64,000 nt of DNA from PALSA-270 sp963770915 (GTDB lineage: Bacteria; Acidobacteriota; Terriglobia; Terriglobales; Acidobacteriaceae), in NCBI GenBank assembly GCA_963770915.1, contig CAVYRG010000001.1, positions 1,922,001 to 1,986,000 on the forward strand. Reading direction: 5' to 3'. Shown piece by piece: positions 51,918 through 61,371 of the stretch (positions within the stretch are counted from its first letter, which is position 1; each line of letters opens with the position of its first letter). The notes under the pieces are model-generated. The model had not been told where the DNA came from, made no database searches, and saw only the letters and a list, made by a program, of their open reading frames with translations. Both the position numbers and the translations under genes were made by a program.

Positions 51918-54491
51918 CTATCGGGTCCGAGTCAGAAGGGTGTGATTCGGATCCAATGCGATCTTCCGCGTGCCCTCAGGGGCGGTCAAATGGAATTGGG
52001 TTTCCGCTCCATCGGCAAAAACCTGTCCCAAAAGTACGCTCTTTCCGCCGACCGTTCCATAAATCGGAACCGAAGTTACCAAATCATCGGGAGCATCGGT
52101 TTGCACAATGGTCCCACTGACGAGGGTCGCCTTGTGCTCGTCGGCATACTTCACTTCGCGCAACTCCAGGTGCGGGACGGCGGTGCCATCGACCCATCCC
52201 TCACTGAACCAGTCCAACGACTTGCGGCCCTCATACCATAAAGATGGAGGTAACTGATCGGCGAACACTCGCAGCAGGGATGTTGTTGAAATCGACTTGC
52301 CTTCATATTGCTCCCGCAGTTTGCGGAGCGCCCGCACGAAAGGTTCCTCGGAATCGTCGCCCGGCGCGTGGGCGCGCCGTGTCTGCTCGGCTGCAAGCAT
52401 CATGGTGCGCAACATGTGAAACAGCCAAACGCCGCGTCCGTAACTGATGGACTCATAACCACTGGGAAAATGAGAATTGGAGAGGCGCAGCCCCAGCGTC
52501 ACCGGCCCGTCTTCGGTGAGCGGTTGGCCGTCTTTGTTTTTCGAGAGCAAGTTATAGCGGTAATAGTCCATCACGTCACGAAACTTTGCCGGGCTCTGAG
52601 ACTCGAGGAACATCAGTGAGCTGTATTCCGCCAGCGCTTCCACAATCCACTGGTCGCGGTAGCTGTCCCACTGCACCAAATCCCCCCACCACTGATGCGC
52701 CGTCTCATGGGCAACCACTCCGTGTGCCCGGGTGCTGTCGACCGGGCTCATATGAAGATTCTCTTTCTCCTCCGGTGTTAGAAACGCATAACTCGAAAGG
52801 AAGATCAGGCCCGGCCAGCCCTGGCTCATTCTCCCGGGCATCTGCGTGAGCTCCAAGGTCTGATAGGGGTACGGGCCAAAGCGGGAGGAGAAGAACCGCA
52901 CTGCCGCGGCTGAATCATCCGCCACCATTTGCGCCGTTCGCGCCGGCGAGGGCGGCGGAGGCGGTGCGGAAATATGGGTTTGCGATGGCAGTGTGATCAG
53001 GCCGGGCACGCTCTGGATGACCGTCGTCGGCGCCCCTTGAGGGAAGGTGTCCTCCACGCCGCTCGCCGCGTAGGTATCCACCTCAACTTTCCCTGCGTGA
53101 GCTTCCGCGCGGTTATATTTCCCCAGATTGAATCCGGCGAGGGGTATCGGTTTTTCTGAAACCCAGCGGGACGTTTGTTCTCCGTCGTCTGCTTTGTCTT
53201 CTGCGCCGGCTGTGGGTTTACTGCGCACTCCGGTCGCGACCAGCGTCCAACCCGTGGGATAGCGAAACTGCAAGTCAAACATCGCCGGACTCAGTCCCAG
53301 GTTCGGATACCAGGTTCCGCGCGCACCCACGTAAAGCAGCCCGCTTCCCGCCGCGGAGAGCACTTCCCCCTGGTAGATAAATCGCAGAGCAATGCGCTCG
53401 CCGGCCTGCAGCGGCACAGGAAACACCACCGCCACCATGTCGTTGCCCTCGCGGGCAAGGATTGTTCCCTCAAGCGAGGGATTGTGAATGAATTCCACAT
53501 CCTTTCCGTCTGCGGTCACCTCTTTGATTTCAAGAACTCTCGAGAGCTCGAATAAGAGAGCACGCTCCCCGCTGCGCTTGACCTCTACCTGCAGCGTCGC
53601 ATCAACATCCAATTCTGTCGGCGGTTTTACTTCGGCATTGATCTTGTAGCTCGAGACTTTGATGTTGCGAAGCAGGTCGTCATCACTGTCGTCCTTAGCG
53701 CTGGGGTCGCCGCGTGACGGCCGGGCTGTAGTGGAAAAAGAAGTCCACACATCATAGAAGAGTTCTCCCTGAGCGCTCGCCAATTGTCCGACCCGCACCT
53801 GCTCCGTGGCCATGGAGTCGTAGAGGAGATCAAACCCGCCCAAGCGTTCTCCCTGAACGTGAGCATGCAAAAAGTGGTCGCCTTTCCCCGTGGCTGCAGA
53901 AGAGCCTTGGTCGCCAGCCTGGCCGGTTGCGGGGAGAAATTTGCTCAAGGTAACCAGCAGCCGTAGCGCATCGTCGGAGGCCAGGTTGTGCGCGGTATCG
54001 TTCCACTCCTGGGCGAATTCTACGCCTCCCTCGCTGGGCAGAAGCTGGGGGAGAAGCTCAGCGTAGGTGTCATCATTGAAGCGGAAATAAGCCGTAGTGA
54101 ATTTCTCTTCCAGAATTGCCGCTCCGGTAAACAGAGCCATCGACGCGCGCTCCACCTGGTTGGGCGGCATCAAGAGGACTTCGCCGTCCCCGGAGAAGAA
54201 TGCCCCGGTGACTCGTCCTTCCACGTCTTGTGTGAAGGCGATTGTGCCATCGTCGAGGCTAATTTCAATGGGCCCGCGGTTGAAGGAAAGATTTCGTGCA
54301 TGGAAAACGCGCGAACCATCCAGGCCAACGCTTCGCAGCTGAAGATACAAAGCTTGCGCCGGAGTTGAAGCGGCGGTTGTGGGAGTTGCCGCGACAGGTA
54401 TCCCGGACTGCGCAAGCCCCGCGAGCGTCAGCGCAACCATCATTCCGCCCAGCGCCAGCGGCGGAAGAATCCTTCTAATTACCTTTGTCAC
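51918..54491 (-). CDS. M1-family zinc aminopeptidase, secreted
   Basis: GTG at 54491 gives 857 residues with a signal peptide (LPPLALGGMMVALTLAGLA). The zinc motif is HETAHQWWGD with His595, Glu596 and His599, and the third ligand Glu follows in IVEALAEYSS. The first 300 residues form a long N-terminal part with beta structure (DATLQVEVKRSGERALLFEL) that contains a Gly/Ser/Asp-rich stretch. M1 enzymes remove N-terminal residues from peptides. Only 39 bases separate it from the divergent TPR-peptidase gene, so the two share a regulatory region. Confidence 0.88.
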   Translation of the reverse strand: MTKVIRRILPPLALGGMMVALTLAGLAQSGIPVAATPTTAASTPAQALYLQLRSVGLDGSRVFHARNLSFNRGPIEISLDDGTIAFTQDVEGRVTGAFFSGDGEVLLMPPNQVERASMALFTGAAILEEKFTTAYFRFNDDTYAELLPQLLPSEGGVEFAQEWNDTAHNLASDDALRLLVTLSKFLPATGQAGDQGSSAATGKGDHFLHAHVQGERLGGFDLLYDSMATEQVRVGQLASAQGELFYDVWTSFSTTARPSRGDPSAKDDSDDDLLRNIKVSSYKINAEVKPPTELDVDATLQVEVKRSGERALLFELSRVLEIKEVTADGKDVEFIHNPSLEGTILAREGNDMVAVVFPVPLQAGERIALRFIYQGEVLSAAGSGLLYVGARGTWYPNLGLSPAMFDLQFRYPTGWTLVATGVRSKPTAGAEDKADDGEQTSRWVSEKPIPLAGFNLGKYNRAEAHAGKVEVDTYAASGVEDTFPQGAPTTVIQSVPGLITLPSQTHISAPPPPPSPARTAQMVADDSAAAVRFFSSRFGPYPYQTLELTQMPGRMSQGWPGLIFLSSYAFLTPEEKENLHMSPVDSTRAHGVVAHETAHQWWGDLVQWDSYRDQWIVEALAEYSSLMFLESQSPAKFRDVMDYYRYNLLSKNKDGQPLTEDGPVTLGLRLSNSHFPSGYESISYGRGVWLFHMLRTMMLAAEQTRRAHAPGDDSEEPFVRALRKLREQYEGKSISTTSLLRVFADQLPPSLWYEGRKSLDWFSEGWVDGTAVPHLELREVKYADEHKATLVSGTIVQTDAPDDLVTSVPIYGTVGGKSVLLGQVFADGAETQFHLTAPEGTRKIALDPNHTLLTRTR

Positions 54492-54530
54492 CTACGCCCC
54501 TCTACCCCTGCTGCTCTAGAATGCGCCTGA

Positions 54531-55958
54531 GTGCGCCCCTCTGTCACCTTCTTCTTGCGGATTGCGGCCCTGGTTTCGGCATGCGTCTGCCTTTCTGCCC
54601 GTGCCGAACTGATTCATCTCAAGAACGGCCGCACTATCTATGCCGACCACGTCCGCGAAAAGGGCGCGCACCTTGAATACGACCTCGGCGATGACACCTA
54701 CGCCATCCCCAAATCGATCGTCGACCACGTGGAAGCCGGAGGAGTCCCCCCCGAGAGAAGTTCACCGGCCTCCGGCGGTGAGAGCCAGCATGAAATCCCC
54801 ACTTTCGCACCGACCGGCAGCCTGAGCAGCGAGCCCGGGCTCGCTGCCAAGATCATCCACGATGACCAGGTGGATGTCGACGCCTTGCGCGCGCTCGAGT
54901 CCGGGACTCCCGCTACCGCCGCAACCGGCTATTTCCTGGCCGGGAAGCACGAGTTCGATCGCGGCGATTTTCCCAGAGCTCGCACCTACTTCGAAACCGC
55001 GCTACGCTACGACCCCGACAATTCCACGATTCTGAACTATCTTGCCGCGTTGCTCGTGCGAACCGGCAATGCCGAACAAGCCCTGCCGTATGCCAGGCAC
55101 GCGGCACAGCTGGCGCCGGACTCTCCGGATACTCTGGACGTGCTGGGCTACGCTGAGTTCGCCGCCGATCGCACCAAGGACGCGATTCGCGACTGGAAAC
55201 GCTCGCTTGAGCTGCGCCCGGACAACAACATCGAGCAACTCTTGGCCAAAGCGCAACGCGATGCCGATGCGGAAGCCGACTTCACCCAGCGCGAGAGCGT
55301 TCACTTCACTTTGCGCTACGAAGGACAGCAGAGCTCGGAAGCTCTACGCAAGCAATTACTCGCTGCCCTGGAGTCTGATTACGACGAACTCGTGCGCGAT
55401 CTCGGCATCGCTCCGCACAACAGCATTTCGGTCATCCTTTACACCGGCCAGGCGTTCTTCGATGTGACCCAGGCCCCTTCCTGGACCGGCGCCGTCAACG
55501 ACGGCAAATTGCGCATTCCCATCGAGGGCGTGAGTTCCGTTACGCCTGAACTGGCCCGGGTTCTCAAACATGAGCTGGCGCATTCCTTCATCAACCAGAT
55601 TTCCTCGGGGCGATGCCCGCAGTGGCTGCACGAAGGCATTGCCCAGGCGCTTGAGCCCAAAGCGCTAGCCAATGGACATCGCCTGGCCGAACTCTTTCAG
55701 GCACAGCGGGAAATTCCTTTCAACGCATTGGAAGGCAGTTTCATGCGCTTTTCTTCTCTCGAAGCCACGCTTGCCTACGACGAATCCCTGGCCGGCGTGC
55801 AATACATCATCGATACCTACGGCATGAGCGAACTGCCACGCATTCTGCAGCGGCTTGCGGAAGGGAACTCCACCGAGGTCGCTCTGCGCTCCACCATCCA
55901 CTGCGACTATGGCGAACTGCAAACCGAAGTCGGAAAATACCTGGCCAGCCGATATTGA
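54531..55958 (+). CDS. Secreted TPR protein with HExxH peptidase-MA-like domain
   Basis: GTG at 54531 starts a 475-residue protein with a signal peptide (FFLRIAALVSACVCLSARA). After a short beta segment (ELIHLKNGRTIYADHVREKG) come two to three TPRs (ARTYFETALRYDPDNSTIL, KDAIRDWKRSLELRPDNNIE) and a metallopeptidase-like domain with HELAHSFIN (His347, Glu348, His351) and WLHEGIAQALE. This combination is found often in acidobacteria. A TAGAAT -10-like box at 54517-54522 lies only eight bases upstream of the GTG, so the message may be almost leaderless. Confidence 0.82.
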   Translation: MRPSVTFFLRIAALVSACVCLSARAELIHLKNGRTIYADHVREKGAHLEYDLGDDTYAIPKSIVDHVEAGGVPPERSSPASGGESQHEIPTFAPTGSLSSEPGLAAKIIHDDQVDVDALRALESGTPATAATGYFLAGKHEFDRGDFPRARTYFETALRYDPDNSTILNYLAALLVRTGNAEQALPYARHAAQLAPDSPDTLDVLGYAEFAADRTKDAIRDWKRSLELRPDNNIEQLLAKAQRDADAEADFTQRESVHFTLRYEGQQSSEALRKQLLAALESDYDELVRDLGIAPHNSISVILYTGQAFFDVTQAPSWTGAVNDGKLRIPIEGVSSVTPELARVLKHELAHSFINQISSGRCPQWLHEGIAQALEPKALANGHRLAELFQAQREIPFNALEGSFMRFSSLEATLAYDESLAGVQYIIDTYGMSELPRILQRLAEGNSTEVALRSTIHCDYGELQTEVGKYLASRY

Positions 55959-56061
55959 CGACTCAGAATTCTTCTTCAACCGTCTCCGATGACTCCCATT
56001 CACATTATGAGTTGGCTCGAACCCAGCTTTCTGTGATAACTTCTCCGGGCTGCGAGGCCCA

Positions 56062-56838
56062 ATGCGTTCTTTGCTTAGCCGCCACGTCTCCCCGTCGCAG
56101 TCGCAGTCACCGGAGCCTCTGCGAGCAGATGTGCCCGCACTCCAGGATGCCTCGATCGCGGCTCTGTACTATGGCCAGCGCCAGGCCGGCGACTTTTATG
56201 ACTTTGTCCGCGTTCATCCCCAGAGGGTTCTGTTCGGCCTGCTCGACGCTGCCGGCGGTTTGCAGGATACCCGCGCCATCCTCTCGGCCGCGCAGCAGAC
56301 GTTCCGCACCGTAGGGGCCAATCTGTTCTCGCCGGACGAGGTGAACGAAGCCGACGCTATGAGCGAACTCTGTCTTGAGATCAACCATAGCGTCCTCAAT
56401 GCGGCGCAGGCGGTGCATTCCTGCCCGGGTTTTGTAGGCTGCTACAACGAATCTCTAGGCGTGATCTGCTACTTCAACGCCGGGCACACAGCAGGCTTGG
56501 TGCGCGACGGGACCGGCATTTCGGAACTGCCCGCGACCGGCCTGCCCCTGGGCTTGTTCTCCCACGCCACTTGTGACGCGCCCATGGTTGCGGTTGAACC
56601 GGGCGCTTCGCTTCTCCTGGTCTCCCGCGGCATGTTGGAGGGCAAACACCGCGGCGATGAATTCGGCCTGGATCGGGTGAAGGAAGCCTTTCAGAACGCG
56701 CCCGAAGGAAATCCCAAGGAAATCTGCATGACGATTCTCGACCGCGTCCGCCAGTTCATGGGCACGCCGCCCACCCACGACGATGTGACCGCGCTAGCCC
56801 TGGTCCGCGACGGAGCCTCGCCCAGCGGAAAAGCCTAG
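56062..56838 (+). CDS. PP2C/SpoIIE-type protein phosphatase
   Basis: The 258 residues have a SpoIIE/RsbU-like phosphatase pattern (ALYYGQRQAGDFYDFVRVHP, LFGLLDAAGG, GVICYFNAGHTAGLVRDG, ending THDDVTALALVRDG). The usual metal-binding Asp residues are GDFYDF and the late HDD; the middle motif usually DVxGHG is here DAAGG, so activity may be reduced. No partner anti-sigma or STAS gene adjoins it. Confidence 0.8.
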   Translation: MRSLLSRHVSPSQSQSPEPLRADVPALQDASIAALYYGQRQAGDFYDFVRVHPQRVLFGLLDAAGGLQDTRAILSAAQQTFRTVGANLFSPDEVNEADAMSELCLEINHSVLNAAQAVHSCPGFVGCYNESLGVICYFNAGHTAGLVRDGTGISELPATGLPLGLFSHATCDAPMVAVEPGASLLLVSRGMLEGKHRGDEFGLDRVKEAFQNAPEGNPKEICMTILDRVRQFMGTPPTHDDVTALALVRDGASPSGKA

Positions 56839-56875
56839 GGGAACTCTAAGGAAAGGTCGGTGTTGCCCTTTGCTG

Positions 56876-56913
56876 CCCTGTGTCCTCCCTGGTTTGCAGT
56901 TTCATTGGACACT
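56876..56913. repeat. 38-bp interspersed repeat, copy 1
   Basis: Starts CCCTGTGTCCTC and ends GGACACT; 32 of 38 bases are identical to 61197-61234. It lies just after a CDS, as interspersed extragenic repeats often do. Confidence 0.6.
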
Positions 56914-56942
56914 CATGTGGGTTTTCCCAGAAGATCCCCCTG

Positions 56943-58718
56943 CTATTCGTGCCGCTTTGTCGCCGCTCGCGCGGGCTTAGCCGGTTCCTCGCCTGGTGGA
57001 ACCAATTCATCTGCGGTCACGAAGATCGGCTCAATATCCGTAGGCACGTCTTGCAAGCGATTCAGCGCTTTCTGCGCCGCCGGCCGGATCACAGCAAGTT
57101 CCAGCATTTTCTTCGCGCCCGCGTAGTCTCCCTGCGCTTCCACGGTCAGAAGATCATGGTCGAGTTCGGTCACAGCATCCTTGATCTTCGCCATGTTCAC
57201 CGAGAACGTCCCGTCCTGGTTTTGCACGAACGCCCCGTGGTCCATCAGAAAATTGAACTGCATCGCCATGCCTTTGCCGTGGGCCTCATTCAGGCCAAAT
57301 CGCAGACTGCGGAAGGATGAGGCCAGAAAAGTCGTGTAGAGCTGGCGCTGCGCCGCTCCGTCGGAAGGCAGGACTTTGCTCAACCCCATTTCGCTGGCGT
57401 GATCCATCATGTAGCGAAGCGCGAACAGCCCAGTCACATCTGCCTTGGCCTCTTCGATCGGAGCGTACAGTTCCTTCAACTCGTCTCGTGGCGTCGTGTC
57501 GCGGCCATCCACCTTGATCTGGTGCGGCCCCAGGCCATGCATCAGTTCATGCGCCAGAATATGCGTAAAGAACGATTCGAAATTCACGTCCACCATGTCG
57601 GATTGTGACAGCAAGCGCCGCGCGATGGGCAGCAGCACACTGTGAAACTTGGCTTCTTGCACATTCTTCAGCATGACCCGCTTGCTGCCCTTTTGCTGCA
57701 CCACGCGGTCGTCATTGGGCAGGTTGTAAGCCGCGGTTTGCACGCCGTGCGCGCCGTCGCCAGTGCTCAGAATCTCGTCCACTACGCGAATGGGCGCCGC
57801 CGCCCCCAGCTTGGGATTGCGATACTGCGGATCAATCGGCAAGTTGTCTTCAATTTCCTGCAGATGCTGCGTGAATGCCGAAAGCTTCGCGGTCTCCTCT
57901 TCGTCGCGTAGATTCACGTAGGCTTCAAAAGCCGCCTTATATCCGAAGAGTTCGTCGTTGTAGGTTTCGTACGGCCCAATGGTGATATCGAGCGGCGCAT
58001 CCAGATCCATCCATGCCAAGTCGCTTTCGTAGTAGTCGTTTGACAGGAAAGCATCCGCCCGCGAATTCAGAAATTTCTTCAGCGACTCATTGTCGGTTAG
58101 CCCCGCCGCTTCGCGAAGCAAGGCAGCCGCTTTCGTCAGGTCATCCTTGTATTCGGTGCTGTACGGGACGGTCCACAACAGACGAAAAGAGTTCGCATCG
58201 ATCTGCTTCCACCGGATCACCGTGAAAAAGCTTTTCGCCTGTTCCTGTTCCTCAGGAACCATCTTCGCGACCCAGTTCTCGAACTCCGCCTTGCTCATAT
58301 TCTCCGGATAGAAATTTGCGCCGGGCAGCTTGTATGGTGGAACCCCGGGCAGGAAGGCTTTGTTCCCGTCAAGGCTCGACCATGGCCCTTTATTCAGCCA
58401 GAAATAATGCAGCCGCGCTTCTCCGAGCGAGGTCTTGTCCTTCTTCAGTTTCGCGTACAAGGCCTCGTTGCCGCTCCATAGCTGTTGCAGGAATATGTCA
58501 TTCAGAATCCGCGACGCTTCAATCAATTTGACAAGAGCCTGCCGGTCGCCCGCCGAGAGCGACGAGATGTCCACTCGCAGCGGCGTGGGCGCGAACCGGT
58601 CGGCCATCTTTTTCAATTGTTCGAGGCCAGGCGATGCGGCATGGATCTTCTTTGTCTGTGCAGAAATCGTCGCTACTCCGAAAATAAGCACTGCGAGAAA
58701 ATACGCAAGGATTCTCAA
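56943..58718 (-). CDS. Secreted M49-like zinc peptidase (DPP III-related)
   Basis: The 591 residues start with a signal peptide (ILAYFLAVLIFGVATISAQ). The zinc site is HELMH (His390, Glu391, His394) followed about 35 residues later by EEAKAD, the order seen in family M49 (dipeptidyl peptidase III). M49 normally has HExxGH, however, whereas here the helix carries the five-residue HExxH form. An alternative is a related but separate family of Zn-dependent hydrolases. It is transcribed against the PP2C gene and away from the SurA-like gene. Confidence 0.75.
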   Translation of the reverse strand: MRILAYFLAVLIFGVATISAQTKKIHAASPGLEQLKKMADRFAPTPLRVDISSLSAGDRQALVKLIEASRILNDIFLQQLWSGNEALYAKLKKDKTSLGEARLHYFWLNKGPWSSLDGNKAFLPGVPPYKLPGANFYPENMSKAEFENWVAKMVPEEQEQAKSFFTVIRWKQIDANSFRLLWTVPYSTEYKDDLTKAAALLREAAGLTDNESLKKFLNSRADAFLSNDYYESDLAWMDLDAPLDITIGPYETYNDELFGYKAAFEAYVNLRDEEETAKLSAFTQHLQEIEDNLPIDPQYRNPKLGAAAPIRVVDEILSTGDGAHGVQTAAYNLPNDDRVVQQKGSKRVMLKNVQEAKFHSVLLPIARRLLSQSDMVDVNFESFFTHILAHELMHGLGPHQIKVDGRDTTPRDELKELYAPIEEAKADVTGLFALRYMMDHASEMGLSKVLPSDGAAQRQLYTTFLASSFRSLRFGLNEAHGKGMAMQFNFLMDHGAFVQNQDGTFSVNMAKIKDAVTELDHDLLTVEAQGDYAGAKKMLELAVIRPAAQKALNRLQDVPTDIEPIFVTADELVPPGEEPAKPARAATKRHE

Positions 58719-58862
58719 CTCTACCTCCTCTGCCGGGCAGCTTGCGTGGAAGCGGAGTTTTCATCATAGCAGGCACTGGCTGGGCCGCACCCGCAGAGGT
58801 ACAATCTAAATCGCGCGTTTCGCCAGGCCTCTATGGGCCGCAACGCAGCTTTTCGAATCTCC

Positions 58863-59948
58863 ATGCGTAAACTGATTCCCTTATCGCTTCTGCTGTGCCT
58901 GGCGGCTCTCCCCGCTTTCAGCGCGGATACCGTTATCGAAGACATCGTCGCCCGCGTCAACAACCGCATCGTCACCCTGACCGAGTATCAGCGCAGCATG
59001 GATGACCTGAAGCAGGAGGTCCAGCAACAGGACCCGGCCAGCGCCGACAAAGTTTTCGGCGAGCGTAAGAAAGATGTCTTGCGCGACCTGATTGACCAGC
59101 AGCTTCTGCTCGATAAAGGCGACGAGCTAAGCATCAACGTCGACACCGACGTGATCAAGAAGCTGGACGAATTGCGCAAGCAGATGCACCTGCCCGACAT
59201 GGAGGCCCTGCAACGGGCGGCCGAGGCGGAGGGCGTCTCCTATGAAGATTACAAGCAAAACATCCGCAACCAGCTCATCACCCAGCAAGTGATCGGCAAA
59301 GAAGTTGGCTCGAAGCTCAACGTTACTCCGGAGGAAACACAGCAGTTCTACGACCAGCACAAAAAGGATCTCGAACAGGCGGAGGAAGTCCGCCTGAGCG
59401 AGATCCTGATCGCTCCGCCGAAAGCGGATAGCTCCGCGGCCGACGATCCCCAGCAACTCGCCGCCGCAAAAGCCAAGGCCGATGATCTGCTGGCTCAAAT
59501 CCGTAAAGGCGCCAAGTTCGAAGATCTCTCCAAGGCGAACTCCAACGGCCCCACCGCAGCTCAGGGCGGCGATCTCGGCTACTTTCGGCGCGGGACGTTG
59601 GCGAAGGTGCTCGAGGATATGGCGTTCGGCATGAAAACCGGAGAAGTTTCCGACGTCATCCGTACCAAGCAAGGTTTCGAAATCCTCAAGGTCACCGACC
59701 ACGTTCCCGGCGGATTGCCGCCTTTGAAGGACATCGAAGCTCGCGTACAAGATGCCGTCTACATGCAGAAACTGCAGCCCGCGCTGCGGGCTTATCTGCT
59801 CAAACTCCGCGAAGATGCTTTCATCAAGATTCTCCCCGGCTATCTGGATAGCGGCGCCAGCCCCAACGAAACCCAGTTCGTCGAAACCACCACTACCGAC
59901 GCCAAGGCCAAGAAGCTGGAAAAGAAGAAAAAAATACCGCTACTTTAG
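58863..59948 (+). CDS. SurA-like periplasmic peptidyl-prolyl isomerase
   Basis: ATG at 58863 is chosen because it gives a clear signal peptide (LIPLSLLLCLAALPAFSAD); the frame extends to 58833 without improving it. The 361 residues have a SurA-type N-domain (VIEDIVARVNNRIVTLTEYQ) and a parvulin domain at about 185-285 (LSEILIAPPKADS, SNGPTAAQGGDLGYFRRGTL, RTKQGFEILKVTD). It should help fold outer-membrane proteins. The Lys-rich end is unusual. A hairpin follows the gene. Confidence 0.88.
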   Translation: MRKLIPLSLLLCLAALPAFSADTVIEDIVARVNNRIVTLTEYQRSMDDLKQEVQQQDPASADKVFGERKKDVLRDLIDQQLLLDKGDELSINVDTDVIKKLDELRKQMHLPDMEALQRAAEAEGVSYEDYKQNIRNQLITQQVIGKEVGSKLNVTPEETQQFYDQHKKDLEQAEEVRLSEILIAPPKADSSAADDPQQLAAAKAKADDLLAQIRKGAKFEDLSKANSNGPTAAQGGDLGYFRRGTLAKVLEDMAFGMKTGEVSDVIRTKQGFEILKVTDHVPGGLPPLKDIEARVQDAVYMQKLQPALRAYLLKLREDAFIKILPGYLDSGASPNETQFVETTTTDAKAKKLEKKKKIPLL

Positions 59949-59979
59949 AAGTAGTTGTGTCATGCTGAGCGGGGAATGA

Positions 59980-60006
59980 GCCGCCGGATGGTTCATCCCT
60001 GGCGGC
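59980..60006. repeat. Hairpin after the SurA-like gene
   Basis: GCCGCC-GGATG, a three-base loop, CATCC-CT-GGCGGC: an 11-bp stem with a two-base bulge. Together with TCATGCTGAGC just before, it looks like a short interspersed element; it may also serve as a terminator. Confidence 0.5.
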
Positions 60007-60045
60007 GCGTGTTTGCCCAAACGTCCTCCCTGAACCCAATTTGGT

Positions 60046-61161
60046 ATGAAAGATTTTTTCATCTCTGACTGCGCGCAACACGAGAACAAAATCATCACCT
60101 CGACCTTCGTCTGCGTATCCAAGCAAGTCAAGCCCAAGAAAACCGGCGAGCCTTATCTCGCCTTGACGCTCGGCGATCGCAGCGGCCACCTCGAAGCCAA
60201 AATGTGGGACAACGTCGAAGATGCGCTCAACGTTTTCGAGCAAGAGGACTTTCTCAAGATCAAAGGCCTGCTCAATAAGTACAAGAACCGCTTCCAGATC
60301 ACGATTCACAAACTCCGCCGCGTGGGGGATTCGGAAGTCGATTTCTCCGACTATCTGCCCAAGACCACGAAAGACATTGACCAGCTTTGGCAAACCCTGG
60401 CCAGCTTCATCGCCACACTGCAAAACCCACACCTTAAGACCCTGGTTGAAGCCTTCATGGCCGATCCGCAAATTGCCCAGGCCTATCGCACCGCGCCCGC
60501 CGCCAAAACTCTTCACCACGCCTACATTGGCGGCTTGCTCGATCACGTCGTCTCGCTCTGCAAATCTTGCGATCTCGTGTGCCGCAACTATCCTCAGGTC
60601 AATCGCGACCTTCTGCTCACCGGCGTTTTCCTGCACGATATCGGCAAGATCCACGAGCTGACTTACAACCGCTCGTTTTCCTACTCCACGCGCGGCCAGT
60701 TGCTCGGCCACATGGTGATTGAGCTGGAAATGCTTCACGCTAAGCTTGCTCTGCAGCCGGATTTCCCCGACGCGCTCAAGACCCTGGTCGAGCACCTCAT
60801 CATCAGCCATCACGGGCAATACGAATTCGGCTCGCCCAAGCTACCCATGTTTCCCGAAGCGCTCATGCTGCATTACCTCGACGATCTCGACTCAAAAATG
60901 GAGAGCATGCGCGCCCACTTCGAGCGTGAAGGCGTTTCCGAAAGCTTCTGGACCAGCTACAACGCCTCACTCGGCCGCCCGCTGCTGAACTCGGCGAGAT
61001 TCCTCGAAGGGAAAGAGGAAAAGCCAGATCACGAGATGCCGGCGGCAGAATTGTCCGGCGAGAGCAGTGCCCGGGAAGGCGCGCCTGCGTCGCAGAACCT
61101 CGACTCCACCGAGCCGGAGGGCCAGCCTTCGCTCATCACTTTGCCATTCGACAAACCCTAG
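60046..61161 (+). CDS. YhaM-like OB-fold/HD-domain 3'-5' exoribonuclease
   Basis: The 371 residues have an N-terminal OB fold (about 15-105: SKQVKPKKTGEPYLALTLGD, LKIKGLLNKYKNRFQITI) and an HD domain with the metal-binding pattern H...HD...H...D (LHHAYIGGLLDHVVSLCKS, FLHDIGKIHEL, ISHHGQYEFGSPKLPMFPEA, LHYLDDLDSKM). This is the arrangement of YhaM/Cbf1. YhaM degrades RNA from the 3' end. The C-terminal 40 residues are disordered. It is on its own, with a hairpin element before it. Confidence 0.88.
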   Translation: MKDFFISDCAQHENKIITSTFVCVSKQVKPKKTGEPYLALTLGDRSGHLEAKMWDNVEDALNVFEQEDFLKIKGLLNKYKNRFQITIHKLRRVGDSEVDFSDYLPKTTKDIDQLWQTLASFIATLQNPHLKTLVEAFMADPQIAQAYRTAPAAKTLHHAYIGGLLDHVVSLCKSCDLVCRNYPQVNRDLLLTGVFLHDIGKIHELTYNRSFSYSTRGQLLGHMVIELEMLHAKLALQPDFPDALKTLVEHLIISHHGQYEFGSPKLPMFPEALMLHYLDDLDSKMESMRAHFEREGVSESFWTSYNASLGRPLLNSARFLEGKEEKPDHEMPAAELSGESSAREGAPASQNLDSTEPEGQPSLITLPFDKP

Positions 61162-61196
61162 AGAAGCTCTGATAAGTTTGCGTGTTCTCTGTGCTT

Positions 61197-61234
61197 CCCT
61201 GTGTCCTCTGTGGTTCGCGGTTTCGTGGGACACT
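61197..61234. repeat. 38-bp interspersed repeat, copy 2
   Basis: Starts CCCTGTGTCCTC and ends GGGACACT; 32 of 38 bases are identical to 56876-56913. Also extragenic, after the YhaM-like gene. Confidence 0.6.
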
Positions 61235-61371
61235 TGATCAGAGTTCCGTTGGTTCGCCCGCAGCCGTTGATCGAAAGTGTCTTTCTTTTATGTCCTTCTG
61301 TTCGCGAAAGCCACTTGTCATAGCCCTTCGCCGCGCCGTACTCTGTATTCAAAATCGACTGGGAGGAATTT

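Noticed and set aside
51678..52241. 187-codon open frame on the + strand
   Set aside because: Its second half is antisense to the M1 peptidase and the first half has no motif.
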